DNA of 64,000 nucleotides from Streptomyces griseochromogenes (GCF_001542625.1 NZ_CP016279.1:7936001-8000000); one strand, 5' to 3'. Counted from the first letter of the stretch, positions 1 to 9,610 are shown. Notes: a model not told the origin generated them from the sequence alone. Numbers and translations are program-made.

Positions 1-3000
1 GAGGCGGAGGTCGAGGTCGACCAGGGGGCGCAGACCCAGCTTGTTGAGGGCGGCGACGTGGCCGGGCTCGGCGCTGCGGTGGCCGGCGATGCAGGCCGCG
101 AGGACCTCGGGCGCGATCGCGCGGGCGACGAGGGCCGCCGCGCCGGCGCTGACGCCGTCCAGGATCACCGGCGTACGCAGCGAGGCGCCGCCGAGGAGCA
201 GGCCGACCAGGGCCGCGTGCTCGAAGCCGCCGATGGCCGCGAGGACGCCGACGGGGTCGGCCGGGTCCGGCTGGTGGAGTTCCAGGACACGGCGGACGAC
301 CTCGGTCTTGCGGGCCAGGGTCTCGTCGTTGATGCCGGTGCCCCGGCCGGTGACCTCGGCCGGGTCGGCGCCGGTGAAGACGGCGATGAGCGCGGCGGAC
401 GCCGTCGTGTTGGCGATGCCCATCTCGCCCGTCAGCAGCGCCTTGTTGCCTGCCGCCACCAGGTCGCGGGAGGTCTCGATGCCCACCTCGATGGCCGCCT
501 TGGCCTCCTCGCGGGTCATCGCGGGGCCGGTGGTCATGTCGGAGGTGCCGCCGCGGATCTTGCGGGGCAGCAGACCGGGCGTGGCCGGCAGGTCGGCGGC
601 GACGCCGACGTCCACGACGCACACCTCGGCGCCGACCTGGCTCGCGAAGGCGTTGCAGACCGCTCCCCCGCCCAGGAAGTTGGCCACCATCTGGGCGGTG
701 ACCTCCTGCGGCCAGGGGGTGACGCCCTGGGCGTGCACCCCGTGGTCGCCGGCGAAGATCGCGACGGCCGCGGGCTCGGGGATGGGCGGCGGGCACTGCC
801 GGGACAGACCGGACAGCTGTGCGGAGATGATCTCCAGCATGCCCAGCGCGCCGGCCGGCTTGGTCATGCGCTTCTGGCGCTCCCAGGCCTCGCCGAGGGC
901 CTTGGCGTCGAGCGGGCGGATCTGTGCGACGGTCTCGGCAAGCAGGTCGTGGGGTTCCTCTCCGGGCAGGGCGCGGCGGCCGTACGTCTCCTCGTGCACC
1001 ACCCAGGACAGCGGGCGGCGCTTGGACCAGCCGGCCTGCATCAGCTCGGGCTCGTCCGGGAACTCGTCGACGTACCCGACGCACAGGTAGGCGATGACCT
1101 CCAGGTGCTCGGGCAGGCCGAGGGCGCGCACCATCTCGCGCTCGTCGAAGAAGCTGACCCAGCCGACGCCGAGGCCCTCGGCACGGGCGGCGAGCCAGAG
1201 GTTCTCCACGGCGAGCGCCGCGGAGTACGGCGCCATCTGGGGCTGGGTGTGCCGGCCGAGCGTGTGGCGGCCGCCGCGGGTCGGGTCGGCGGTGACGACG
1301 ATGTTGACCGGGGTGTCGAGGATGGCCTCGATCTTCAGTTCCTTGAACTGCTTCGCCCGGCCCTTGGGCAGCGACTTGGCGTATGCCTCGCGCTGACGCT
1401 GTGCCAGTTCGTGCATGGCGCTTCGGGTTTCGGCGGACCGGATGACGACGAAGTCCCAGGGCTGCGAGTGGCCCACGGACGGGGCCGTGTGGGCCGCTTC
1501 CAGGACACGCAGCAGCACCTCGTGCGGGATCGGGTCGCCGCGGAAGCCGTTGCGGATGTCGCGGCGCTCGCGCATCACCTTCAGGATGGCCTCGCGCTCG
1601 GCGTCGTCGTAGGCGGGCGCGGCCGGTCCGCTGGGCTGTCGTACCTCTTCCACTGCGGCCGTGCTCTCTTCCTGTTCGGCGGCCCTGGTCTCCAGGTCCT
1701 CCGCGTGCTGTACGACATCGGGGACGTGCTCGTCGTCCGGCGCGGCCGGTACGGCCGCGGGCTCGGCCTCGCGGGGCGCGGGGACGGTGACCACGGGCTC
1801 CTGCCGCTCCTGGGCGGGCAGCACGAGCGGCTGGGGCGGGGTCGGGGCCAGGTGCGGAGTGGTCGGCACCGAGCCCTCGACCGGCACGAACTGTCCGAGC
1901 GGCTGCTCGGGCTGCGGTTCCCCCGGGACGGCGGAGGGCTGGGAGTCCGCGGCGCCGGGCACCGGCTGCCCGGGGTCGCCCTGCTGTACGGCGGGCTCCC
2001 CCTGACCGGGCTGAAGCTGCGGGCCGGCCGGGGCGGCGGGCGCGGGGGGCTGGATCGGGGTGGCGCCGGGGGCGCCCTCGCCCTGGGCCGTCTGCTGAAC
2101 GTGCGACGGCTCCGGCGGCCGCTGAGCGGCGGCCACGGCCTCACCCTCGTTCGGGACGGGTCCGGCCAGCTGCGGTCCCTGCGCCTGGAGGGGGACCGGC
2201 TCGGGCACCTCGGTGGCGGCGGGCGTACCGGCGGCGGGCGTCGCGGTGCCGTCCGCGGCGGGCGGAGCCTGTACGGCGTCCTGCTCCGGGGAGACGACGG
2301 TCACGGCGTGCGGCTCGTCCGCGCCGGGAGCGACGGCGACGGGCTCGGCCTGCGCCTCCTCCACCCCGGGGGCGGCGGCGACTGCTTCGGTCTGTGGCCC
2401 GTCCGCCGCGGGGACGGCCGCGACGGACTCGGGGACCTGCGCGGGATCGGCGGCAGGGGGTGCCTGACCGGAGTCGGCGGCAGGCTCGATCGTGGGTACC
2501 TGCGCGGGATCGGCGGCGGCGGTGCCGGGTCCGGCGGGCGCGGCCTGGGCCGCCACGGCGCCGGAGACCTGCGGGTCCGCCTGCGCCGGAACGACTCCCG
2601 CGGGTTCGGTCACAGGCTGAGCGGCAGCGGGATCCGCAGCCTCGCGAACGGCGGGATCGGCCGCCTGCAGAACGGCGGGATCGGCAGCCTGGGGAACAGC
2701 CTGCGCGGCGACCTCATCGGTGCCGGCGACGACGCCCTGAACGGCGCCCGCATCGGCGACCGCATCGGCGACCGCGTCGGCGGCGTGGGCCACGACCTGG
2801 GCAACGCCCGCGTCGACGCCCTCCGTCCGGCCGTGGGCGGTGACCGCGTCGGCCTCCGCCGCCATACCCTGAGCCTGGACGGCGTCCGCTGCCTGAGGCA
2901 TCGCCTCGACCGGAACGGCACCCACAACCTGAGGCACGCCCTCGACCTGAACCGCAGCCACATCCTGAGGCACAGGTCCGGCCGCGACCGCGGCCTGTGG

Positions 3001-4404
3001 CACGCCCTCGGCCTGAAGGACACCCGAAGCCTGCGGCACAGCCCCGGGGGCAACGGAGTCCGCTGCCTGAGGCACAGCCCCAGCCGCAACCGCGTCCACT
3101 GTCTGAGGCAGAACCCCAGCCGCAACCGCGTCCGCATCCTGCGGCACGGCATCGACCGGCACGGCGCCGGTCGGCGCGTCCGTGCCCTCGGCGCCCTGTG
3201 TCTGCGTGGCGTCGGCGGGCTCGGCGCCTTCGACCGGCTGCGGCTGCACGTTCTCGCTCGGCGCGACGGGCTCGGCCACCCGGACCGCGTCCGGGGCCTG
3301 TACGACCGGCGCCGCCTGTACCGGTACGGCCTCCTCCTGCGCCTGCTGGACCGGGACAGGAGTCACCTGGGCACCGGCCGGAGTCTCCGCGCCGCCCACG
3401 GCCTCGGCACCCGGGTCGGCAGCTGCGGCCTGCGGGGCCGGTACGACGCCGTCCGCCTGCTGTCCGGCCTCGGGCGCCGTCGGCGTCCCGGTCACGGGCG
3501 CGGCCCCGCCGTCGGCGGCGGTCACGGCCTCGGCCGGCTCCTGCGCGACCGGCGCGGGCGGCGCGACCGGCGCCTCCTGCCCGGCCTCCGGCGGAACGTG
3601 GACGCCCTCGGGGGCCTGCCCCGCCGGGGCGGTGTACACACCGTCGTGGCCGTGCTGCACCGGCTGTGTGCCGTCATGGCCGTGGACGACCTCGGCCCGG
3701 GCCGGCTCCTGGACGCCCTCGCCCGGCGCCTGCGCCACCGCCTGTACCGCCAGAGGGGGCGCGGCGGCCTGGGCGGCGACGGCCGCGTCGGCGAAGGGAG
3801 TGACGGCCGGACTAACCGTTTCCGCAGCCTGGGCCCCTGCACCGACCTGGGCCACGGCCGCGGGTGCGGCGCCCCAGGGAGCCGCGCTCTGCGGGGCCAT
3901 GTCGCGCAGCGGCTGGGCGTCGAGGTACTCGGGCCCGGTCGTGGGCGGCCCCGGCTGCCGTACCGGCGCGCCCGCGGGACCGCGGTCGGCGAGGGAGCGG
4001 ACCGGGCTGGCGGAGGTGTCGGGGATCGGCGGCCCGAGGTGCAGCGGCCGACGCGGCTGGGCGGCCACCGCCGGATCGTGCGGGGCCGAGAGAATGGGAG
4101 ACGGAGGCACGGACGGCGGCGCCGGATTCGGCAGCCGGACACCGTTGAGGTCGACGGAACCGCTGTCCCGGCCGCCCGTCTCGTGCGCGCCCGGCTCGTG
4201 GATGGCCTCGACGACCGGTTCCGGGGCCGGCGGCTGCACTTCGTTGCCCCACGCGCCCTGGGCACCCGGCAGCAGCAGCTCTTCGTCCTCGGCGGGTGCT
4301 TCGGAGAGGTAGGTGTACGCGCCGTGCGCGGGGGCGCCCGGCTGTTCCACCATGCCTACGCTCTCCGGCTGCCCCTCGGCCGGGACCTGGCCGGTGTCGG
4401 TCAT
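1..4404 (-). CDS. cobT: BluB-CobT fusion with a giant low-complexity N-terminus (partial, C-terminus off window)
   Basis: The frame is open from ATG 4404 (GAGGGG ribosome site 6 nt upstream) to the window edge, 1468 codons. Residues 1 to about 900 are Ala/Val/Pro/Gln-rich and probably disordered, with 12-residue repeats ending in PQ. Residues about 925-1135 form a BluB/nitroreductase domain (RRDIRNGF near 941), the family that cleaves FMN to make 5,6-dimethylbenzimidazole. From about 1150 comes CobT, nicotinate-nucleotide:dimethylbenzimidazole phosphoribosyltransferase, with GDHGV, NFLGGGA and GEMGIANTT. The frame leaves the window at DLDLRL, just before the expected RLGEG catalytic Glu. The fusion would join making and activating the lower ligand of cobalamin. 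The fused layout is, from memory, normal for Streptomyces; the role of the long N-terminus is unknown. Confidence 0.9.
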   Translation of the reverse strand, partial: MTDTGQVPAEGQPESVGMVEQPGAPAHGAYTYLSEAPAEDEELLLPGAQGAWGNEVQPPAPEPVVEAIHEPGAHETGGRDSGSVDLNGVRLPNPAPPSVPPSPILSAPHDPAVAAQPRRPLHLGPPIPDTSASPVRSLADRGPAGAPVRQPGPPTTGPEYLDAQPLRDMAPQSAAPWGAAPAAVAQVGAGAQAAETVSPAVTPFADAAVAAQAAAPPLAVQAVAQAPGEGVQEPARAEVVHGHDGTQPVQHGHDGVYTAPAGQAPEGVHVPPEAGQEAPVAPPAPVAQEPAEAVTAADGGAAPVTGTPTAPEAGQQADGVVPAPQAAAADPGAEAVGGAETPAGAQVTPVPVQQAQEEAVPVQAAPVVQAPDAVRVAEPVAPSENVQPQPVEGAEPADATQTQGAEGTDAPTGAVPVDAVPQDADAVAAGVLPQTVDAVAAGAVPQAADSVAPGAVPQASGVLQAEGVPQAAVAAGPVPQDVAAVQVEGVPQVVGAVPVEAMPQAADAVQAQGMAAEADAVTAHGRTEGVDAGVAQVVAHAADAVADAVADAGAVQGVVAGTDEVAAQAVPQAADPAVLQAADPAVREAADPAAAQPVTEPAGVVPAQADPQVSGAVAAQAAPAGPGTAAADPAQVPTIEPAADSGQAPPAADPAQVPESVAAVPAADGPQTEAVAAAPGVEEAQAEPVAVAPGADEPHAVTVVSPEQDAVQAPPAADGTATPAAGTPAATEVPEPVPLQAQGPQLAGPVPNEGEAVAAAQRPPEPSHVQQTAQGEGAPGATPIQPPAPAAPAGPQLQPGQGEPAVQQGDPGQPVPGAADSQPSAVPGEPQPEQPLGQFVPVEGSVPTTPHLAPTPPQPLVLPAQERQEPVVTVPAPREAEPAAVPAAPDDEHVPDVVQHAEDLETRAAEQEESTAAVEEVRQPSGPAAPAYDDAEREAILKVMRERRDIRNGFRGDPIPHEVLLRVLEAAHTAPSVGHSQPWDFVVIRSAETRSAMHELAQRQREAYAKSLPKGRAKQFKELKIEAILDTPVNIVVTADPTRGGRHTLGRHTQPQMAPYSAALAVENLWLAARAEGLGVGWVSFFDEREMVRALGLPEHLEVIAYLCVGYVDEFPDEPELMQAGWSKRRPLSWVVHEETYGRRALPGEEPHDLLAETVAQIRPLDAKALGEAWERQKRMTKPAGALGMLEIISAQLSGLSRQCPPPIPEPAAVAIFAGDHGVHAQGVTPWPQEVTAQMVANFLGGGAVCNAFASQVGAEVCVVDVGVAADLPATPGLLPRKIRGGTSDMTTGPAMTREEAKAAIEVGIETSRDLVAAGNKALLTGEMGIANTTASAALIAVFTGADPAEVTGRGTGINDETLARKTEVVRRVLELHQPDPADPVGVLAAIGGFEHAALVGLLLGGASLRTPVILDGVSAGAAALVARAIAPEVLAACIAGHRSAEPGHVAALNKLGLRPLVDLDLRL

Positions 4405-4798
4405 GCGTACCCCTCGCCCATCGGTTAGTGCTCCTACGACCTGCATCACCCGGGACGGCGCACCGACCGCCCCGTAGTGAAGAACGAGCGTGCGTGCCCA
4501 GCGGCACGAACGACCCGCCCCAAAAAGGCGACAAAGCCATTCGGTGGCATTGTCCCGGCCGTTCCGCCATCGCGACAGCATGATCCGCGACAGCCCGCTG
4601 TGGACTGCGCCACGTTGCGCGTCCTCGGGTTCCGCCGTACCACACCCACCCCAAAACGGGCGCGTTTTCCGGACATTGGCGAACGAAGTTCCGGGCCACC
4701 GGTGCGGTACAACGATCGGCCAGCCTACCGCGCGCGGTACGACAACAGGATCACGGGGCGCCATCCGGCAGGCCCTCCCGTCGCCCGGCCACCACCCC
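4405..4798. other. Gene-free stretch between cobL and cobT
   Basis: These 394 bases carry no convincing gene on either strand. They must hold the cobT promoter, since cobT reads leftward from 4404. I looked for cobalamin-riboswitch signatures (conserved GCCACTG-type and GGGAA...GGTG core blocks) and did not find a convincing set. Short GC-rich inverted repeats such as CCGCGCGCGG near 4728 are present but not diagnostic. Confidence 0.5.
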
Positions 4799-6043
4799 TC
4801 AACGAGGCGCTTCGCGCCGCAGCAATTCCCCCGTGAGCAGGAACGCAACGTTCCGCTCGGTCTCCCTCCAGGCCCTGGTGTCGAGTTCCACGGACTGCAG
4901 CAGGGCGCACTCGACCCGGTATCCGTGTTCGCTCAGACCGCGGCCGACGAGTTCGGCCTCGTCGCGGGTCGCGGCGTGGGTGACGATGCGCTGCGGGCGC
5001 CGGTCGGCGACCGCGGAGACCACCGGCGCTCCCCCGCCGCCGACCCGTACGACGTCCGGTTCGGGCAGGTTCTCCAGGACATGCGGGGCGGTGCCCTCCA
5101 CGATCTGGAGCTGGACGCCGTAGCGGCGTGCGGCCGATTCGGTGCGTGCGCAGGCGCCGGGATCGCGGTCCACGGCGATGACGGCCGCTCCGGCGCGCGC
5201 GGCCTCGGTGGCGAACGCTCCGCTGCCCGAGCCGATGTCCCAGACGAGGTCGCCGATCCGGGGTCCGAGGCGGGCGAGTTGGGCGGCCCGCAGCAGCCCC
5301 GTCTCCCCTTCGCCGAGGCCGCCGCCGTATCCCGCGTGCTGGGCGTAGTCGGCGTCGGGCTGCACCCAGCCGCGGGGGCCGGCGCCCGGGTCGCGCCCGG
5401 CGATCCAGCCGCCGCCCTCGGCCCCGGCACCCGGTCCGGCGGGTCCGCCGATGACGATGACGACGTTCGGGTCGCGCCAGGTGTGGTCGGCGGCCTTGTC
5501 GGAGGTGACGACGGTGACCTGCTCGCGGTCGGTGCCCAGTTCCTCGCAGATGACGAAGGTCCGGTGGACCCCGTCCAGGAGCAGCCCGAGTTCGGCGGGC
5601 CCGGCGCCGGGTGAGGTGAGGACGGCGACCTTGGTGTGGGCTCGGCACACGTTCACGGCCCGGCGCAGGGTGCGCGGGTGGGCGACGACGACCTGGGCGT
5701 CGTCCCAGGGCATACCGGCGCGGGCGAAGGCGCCGGCGACGGAGGAGACGGCGGGGACGACCTCGACCTCCAGGCCGAACTCGGGTGCGCGCAGGGTCCG
5801 TACGACACCGAAGAAGCCGGGGTCGCCGTCGGCGAGCACGACCGCGGTGCCGCGGTGGGCGGCGATCCGGCGGGCGGCGAGCGCGAGGCTGCCGAGCCGG
5901 ATGCGTTCGGCGGCGGGCGGGACCTCGGGCAGCGCCAAGTGGTGGGCCGCGCCCGCCACGAGCGTGGCGGCGCCGAGGGCGGCGCGTGCCGCGTCGGTCG
6001 GCGGCGAGCCGTCCCAGCCGATCACCGTGACCCGGTCGGCCAT
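4799..6043 (-). CDS. cobL: Precorrin-6Y C5,15-methyltransferase (decarboxylating), CbiE-CbiT fusion
   Basis: 414 aa, ATG start. The N-terminal half (about 1-200) is a tetrapyrrole methylase of CbiE type (VTVIGWDG near the start, LADGDPGFFG, VPAVSSV). The C-terminal half (about 220-400) is a Rossmann methyltransferase of CbiT type with the SAM-binding segment DIGSGSGAFATEAA. Together they methylate C5 and C15 of the corrin ring and decarboxylate the C12 acetate side chain. It lies upstream of and co-directional with cobT, but 394 bp separate the two, so they are probably separate transcripts. The family length of about 400 aa fits a complete fusion. Confidence 0.93.
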   Translation of the reverse strand: MADRVTVIGWDGSPPTDAARAALGAATLVAGAAHHLALPEVPPAAERIRLGSLALAARRIAAHRGTAVVLADGDPGFFGVVRTLRAPEFGLEVEVVPAVSSVAGAFARAGMPWDDAQVVVAHPRTLRRAVNVCRAHTKVAVLTSPGAGPAELGLLLDGVHRTFVICEELGTDREQVTVVTSDKAADHTWRDPNVVIVIGGPAGPGAGAEGGGWIAGRDPGAGPRGWVQPDADYAQHAGYGGGLGEGETGLLRAAQLARLGPRIGDLVWDIGSGSGAFATEAARAGAAVIAVDRDPGACARTESAARRYGVQLQIVEGTAPHVLENLPEPDVVRVGGGGAPVVSAVADRRPQRIVTHAATRDEAELVGRGLSEHGYRVECALLQSVELDTRAWRETERNVAFLLTGELLRREAPR

Positions 6044-6179
6044 CGTCGTCAGTCTCCAGGTTTTCGCAGGTCGTCAGGGGTGCGGGTGCCTTGGGCGGGC
6101 TCCGTGAGCGTACCTGGTGAAGGTAGCGGGCGCGCGGTGGGGCGGGTCCGCGGAAGGTGCCGGGGGCGCCTCGCGGACG

Positions 6180-6818
6180 TCAGTTCCAGCTGGAGTACGA
6201 CCCGAAACCGCTGCTGTCGGCGAACTGCTCGTCGGCGCCCTCCAGGTCCTCCGGGAGCAGGCTCCACACGATGTAGTCGGTCCGCACGTCGGCCCAGGTG
6301 CCGTTCTCGGTGCGGTGGCGGACTATGCAGGCGTTGCGCAGCACTCCCTCGCTGATGCAGCCGATCTTCTGGGCGACCTGCTGGGAGGCGGTGTTGTCGG
6401 CGGCGGTACGGATCTCGACGCGCTCGAACTTCTGGTCGCCGAAGACCCAATGCGCGGTGGCGAGCGCGGCCTCGGAGGCGTAGCCCTCGCCGCGCGCCCA
6501 GGGGGCGATGATGTACGACAGCTCGGTGGACCGGATGTGCCAGTTGGTCTTGGCCAGCTGGACGACGCCGACCAGGCGTTGGGTGAGGAACTCGGTGACG
6601 GCGAGGTCCAGGCTCCGGCCGGCGGCGCGCTCGGTGGGCGCGTACTCGGTGATCCAGTGCCGGGCGGCGTCCTCGGTGAACGGCTGGGGGACCGAGGTCC
6701 AGGCGGCGACCTGCTCGTCGTTCATCATCTCGGCCAGGGCGGGCACGTCGTCCTCGTCGAGGGGACGCAGCACCAACCGCTCCGTGCTGATGGAGATGGT
6801 GGGGAAGGTGCTAGTCAT
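6180..6818 (-). CDS. GNAT acetyltransferase (RimJ/RimL type)
   Basis: 212 aa from ATG 6818; GGAG lies about 8 nt upstream, and this start is preferred over an in-frame upstream one at 6899 because the fold begins right after it (ISTERLVLRPL). The order is a beta-strand and helix with RLVLRPLDEDD, a central strand with ELSYIIAPWARGEGYASEA (the acetyl-CoA pyrophosphate loop, in RxxGxxA form) and RVEIRTAADNTASQQVAQKIGC, typical of the RimJ/RimL branch that acetylates protein N-termini or small amines. The substrate cannot be told. It stands alone between cobL and metQ. Confidence 0.85.
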   Translation of the reverse strand: MTSTFPTISISTERLVLRPLDEDDVPALAEMMNDEQVAAWTSVPQPFTEDAARHWITEYAPTERAAGRSLDLAVTEFLTQRLVGVVQLAKTNWHIRSTELSYIIAPWARGEGYASEAALATAHWVFGDQKFERVEIRTAADNTASQQVAQKIGCISEGVLRNACIVRHRTENGTWADVRTDYIVWSLLPEDLEGADEQFADSSGFGSYSSWN

Positions 6819-6960
6819 GCGCCGCTCCGTAACCTTCGGAAAACCTTCAGGGCCTGCTGAACTGCCCAGCATGCAGCATGAAACCACTGAACGGCACAAC
6901 AGGGCCCACCCCCCGTGAGGGAGTGGACCCCGTGCGTGGCGATACGCGGTATACGCCCCG

Positions 6961-7791
6961 TCAGAAAGAGGGGATGACCGAGCCCTGGTACTTGTCCTCG
7001 ATGAACTTCTTGACCTCGGGCGAGGTGAGGAGCTTCGCGAGCTTCTTGACCCGCGGGTCCTTCTCGTTGCCCTTCTTCACGGCGAGGAAGTTGCCGTACG
7101 GGTTGTCCTTCGCGGACTCCAGGACGAGGGCGTCCTTCGCGGGCTTGAGGCCCGCGGAGATCGCGTAGTTGCCGTTGACGACGGCCGCGTCCACGTCGTC
7201 CAGGGAGCGCGGGGTCTGGGCCGCCTCGACCTCCTTGAACTTGAGGTTCTTGGGGTTCTTCGCGATGTCCTGCGGGGTCGCCTCGTTGCCCGCGCCGGAC
7301 TTGAGGGTGATGAGCCCGTTCGCGGCGAGCAGCTTGAGGGCGCGGGCCTCGTTGACGGCGTCGTTCGGGACGGCGACGGTCGCACCGCTCTTCAGCGCGT
7401 CGGCCTTCTTGACCTTGTGGGAGTAGAGGCCGAGCGGCTCCAGGTGCACCGTGACGACGGGCACGATGTGGGTGCCGCGCTTCTTGTTGAAGTCGTCCAG
7501 GTACGGCTGGTTCTGGAAGTAGTTGGCACCGACCGAGCCGTCCTCGGTCGCCGTGTTCGGCGTGATGTAGTCGGTGAACTCCTTGACCTCCAGGTCGAGG
7601 CCCGCCTTCTTCGCCAGGTTCTTCTTGACGAAGTTCAGGATCTCGGCGTGCGGGGTCGGGCTCGCGGCGACGACCAGCGGGCCGCTGTAGTCGTGGGAGC
7701 CGGAGGAGTTGCCGGAGCCGCAGGCGGTGAGCCCGAAGGTGAGGGCTCCGGCGGCGAGGACGGCGGTGGTGAGCTTGGCGGTGTTACGCAC
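6961..7791 (-). CDS. metQ: Methionine ABC transporter substrate-binding lipoprotein
   Basis: 276 aa, GTG start with AAGGAAAGG upstream. The signal peptide ends in a lipobox (LTAC, Cys near residue 24), so the mature protein is a membrane-anchored lipoprotein. The body matches the NlpA/MetQ family: VAASPTPHAEIL, VKEFTDYITPNTA (usually D/N-Y-V-x-P-N), GANYFQNQPYLDDF and AAVVNGNYAISAGL. It binds L- or D-methionine outside the membrane and delivers it to MetI. It is the last gene of metN-metI-metQ, 59 bp after metI. Very secure. Confidence 0.95.
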   Translation of the reverse strand: MRNTAKLTTAVLAAGALTFGLTACGSGNSSGSHDYSGPLVVAASPTPHAEILNFVKKNLAKKAGLDLEVKEFTDYITPNTATEDGSVGANYFQNQPYLDDFNKKRGTHIVPVVTVHLEPLGLYSHKVKKADALKSGATVAVPNDAVNEARALKLLAANGLITLKSGAGNEATPQDIAKNPKNLKFKEVEAAQTPRSLDDVDAAVVNGNYAISAGLKPAKDALVLESAKDNPYGNFLAVKKGNEKDPRVKKLAKLLTSPEVKKFIEDKYQGSVIPSF

Positions 7792-7850
7792 GAAAAGTGC
7801 CTTTCCTTAAAGGTGGTGCGACCCCGGATTACGGGGAGTCCTGGTGGCGC

Positions 7851-8579
7851 TCAGGCGGCCTTGCCGAGGTCGGTTTCCTCGGTCTTCAGCAGGCGCAGCT
7901 TCGGAGCGGGGCCGGAGCGGGCGCCGCGCTTGTGCAGGGAGCGGGCCGCGTAGTCGCCGGCGAACTGGATGAGGGAGATGACGACGGCGAGGACCGCGAC
8001 GGTGATCCACATCAGCTGGGTCTCGAACCGCTGGTAGCCGTAGCGGACGGCGAGGTCGCCGAGGCCGCCGCCGCCGACCGTGCCGGCCATGGCGGAGTAG
8101 CCGATGAGGGCGATGATCGTGGTGGTGGTGCTGGCGATCAGCGAGGGCAGCGCCTCGGGGACGAGGACCTTGCGGACGATGGTCCAGGTGTTGCCGCCCA
8201 TGGCCTGCACGGCCTCGACGAGACCGTTGTCCACTTCGCGGACGGCCGTCTCGACCAGGCGGGCGAAGAACGGGATGCCGCCGATGGCGAGCGGCACGAT
8301 CGCGGCGGTGGTGCCGATCGTCGTGCCGGTGACCCAGCGGGTGAAGCTCATCAGTGCGACCATCAGGATGATGAACGGCATCGACCGGCCGATGTTCACG
8401 ATCTGGCCGATCACCTTGTTGGCGACGACGTTCTGCAGCAGGCCGCCCCGGTCGGTGAGGACGAGGAGGATGCCGAGCGGAAGGCCGACGGCGACGGCTA
8501 TCAGGGTGGACCACAGCACCATCGAGAGCGTCTCGGAACACGCCTGCGACAGCAGCGGCTGCATCTCGGACCAGGTCAC
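7851..8579 (-). CDS. metI: Methionine ABC transporter permease
   Basis: 242 aa. The GTG start at 8579 overlaps the metN stop as GTGA, a sign of translational coupling. Five or so membrane helices are visible (LSMVLWSTLIAVAVGLPLG, NIGRSMPFIILMVALM, MWITVAVLAVVISL). The cytoplasmic EAA loop is EAVQAMGGNTWTIVRKVLVPEALP, and the MetI hallmark GYSAMAGTVGGGGLGDLA follows it. It forms the channel for methionine with MetN and MetQ. E. coli MetI is about 217 aa; the extra length here is a basic C-terminal tail. Confidence 0.95.
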   Translation of the reverse strand: MTWSEMQPLLSQACSETLSMVLWSTLIAVAVGLPLGILLVLTDRGGLLQNVVANKVIGQIVNIGRSMPFIILMVALMSFTRWVTGTTIGTTAAIVPLAIGGIPFFARLVETAVREVDNGLVEAVQAMGGNTWTIVRKVLVPEALPSLIASTTTTIIALIGYSAMAGTVGGGGLGDLAVRYGYQRFETQLMWITVAVLAVVISLIQFAGDYAARSLHKRGARSGPAPKLRLLKTEETDLGKAA

Positions 8580-9610
8580 TTGGCACCTTCCTTCACCAGC
8601 GGAGCCGCCTGGCCCACCACGTCGATCTGCAGGCCCTGTTCGCGCAGGAAGCCGATCGGCACCACGTTGTCCTCGTAGCGGCCGGGCAGTTCGATGCGCA
8701 TGCGGCCGATCTGGAGACCGCCGACGGTGTCGATGGCGGCGCCGAGGATCGAGATGTCGATGTTGTAGGTGCGGGAGAGCTGGGAGATGACCGGCTGGGT
8801 GGCGGCCTCGCCGTGGAAGGTGACGTCGAGGACGGTCCGGTCGTCGCCCGTGCGCTCGCCGCTCACCGGGAACAGCGCGGCGGCGAGCTCCGAGCCCGGG
8901 GTGGCCAGCAGTTCGCTGACCGTGCCGGACTCCACGATCCGGCCCTGCTCCATGAGGGCGGCGGAGTCGCAGACCGACTTCACCACGTCCATCTCGTGCG
9001 TGATGAGCAGGACGGTCAGGCCCAGCTGCCGGTTCAGGTCGCGCAGCAGCTGGAGGATGGAGCGGGTGGTCTCCGGGTCGAGGGCGCTGGTGGCCTCGTC
9101 GGAGAGCAGCACCTTGGGGTCGCCGGCGAGGGCACGGGCGATGCCGACGCGCTGCTTCTGGCCGCCGGAGAGCTGGGCGGGGTAGGCCCCCGCCTTGTCG
9201 GCGAGGCCGACCAGGTCGAGCAGTTCGAGCGCCTTGCGGGAGCGCTCCTTGCCGGACTTGCCGAGGATTTCGAGCGGCAGCTCGACGTTGTCCCGCACGG
9301 TCCGTGAGGAGAGCAGGTTGAAGTGCTGGAAGACCATGCCGATCCGGCTGCGCGCCTGCCGGAGTTCCCGGCCGGCGCGCGGGCCGCGCCCGGCGAGTGC
9401 GGTGAGGTCCTGTCCGGCGACGCTGACCGTCCCGGAGGTCGGACGCTCCAGCAGATTGACGCAGCGGATGAGCGAGGACTTGCCGGCGCCGGACTGGCCG
9501 ATGACGCCGTAGACCTCGCCTTCGCGGACGTGGAGATCGACGCCGTCGAGGGCGGCGACCTCGCGGCCGCGGGAGCGGTAGACCTTGGTGAGGCCCGATG
9601 TGGTGATCAC
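8576..9610 (-). CDS. metN: Methionine ABC transporter ATP-binding protein
   Basis: 344 aa from GTG 9610, chosen because GACGGAAAC sits 7 nt upstream and the length then matches E. coli MetN (343 aa); an upstream GTG at 9625 is possible. Walker A GQSGAGKSS, Q-loop VFQHFNL, signature LSGGQKQR, Walker B VLLSDEATSALD and switch His ITHEMD are all present. The last 80 residues form the NIL domain, which in MetN binds methionine and shuts off uptake. It is the first gene of metNIQ, preceded by a Cys/Met-rich leader ORF. Confidence 0.93.
   Translation of the reverse strand: MITTSGLTKVYRSRGREVAALDGVDLHVREGEVYGVIGQSGAGKSSLIRCVNLLERPTSGTVSVAGQDLTALAGRGPRAGRELRQARSRIGMVFQHFNLLSSRTVRDNVELPLEILGKSGKERSRKALELLDLVGLADKAGAYPAQLSGGQKQRVGIARALAGDPKVLLSDEATSALDPETTRSILQLLRDLNRQLGLTVLLITHEMDVVKSVCDSAALMEQGRIVESGTVSELLATPGSELAAALFPVSGERTGDDRTVLDVTFHGEAATQPVISQLSRTYNIDISILGAAIDTVGGLQIGRMRIELPGRYEDNVVPIGFLREQGLQIDVVGQAAPLVKEGAK

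Noticed and set aside
58..4428. A 1456-residue open frame on the plus strand opposite cobT
   Set aside because: It is Arg/Gly/Leu-rich with no family features and mirrors the minus-strand BluB-CobT gene, whose motifs are clear. High-GC DNA gives long shadow frames.
4405..4798. Cobalamin riboswitch upstream of cobT
   Set aside because: The conserved core blocks could not be found by eye; a covariance-model search would be decisive.
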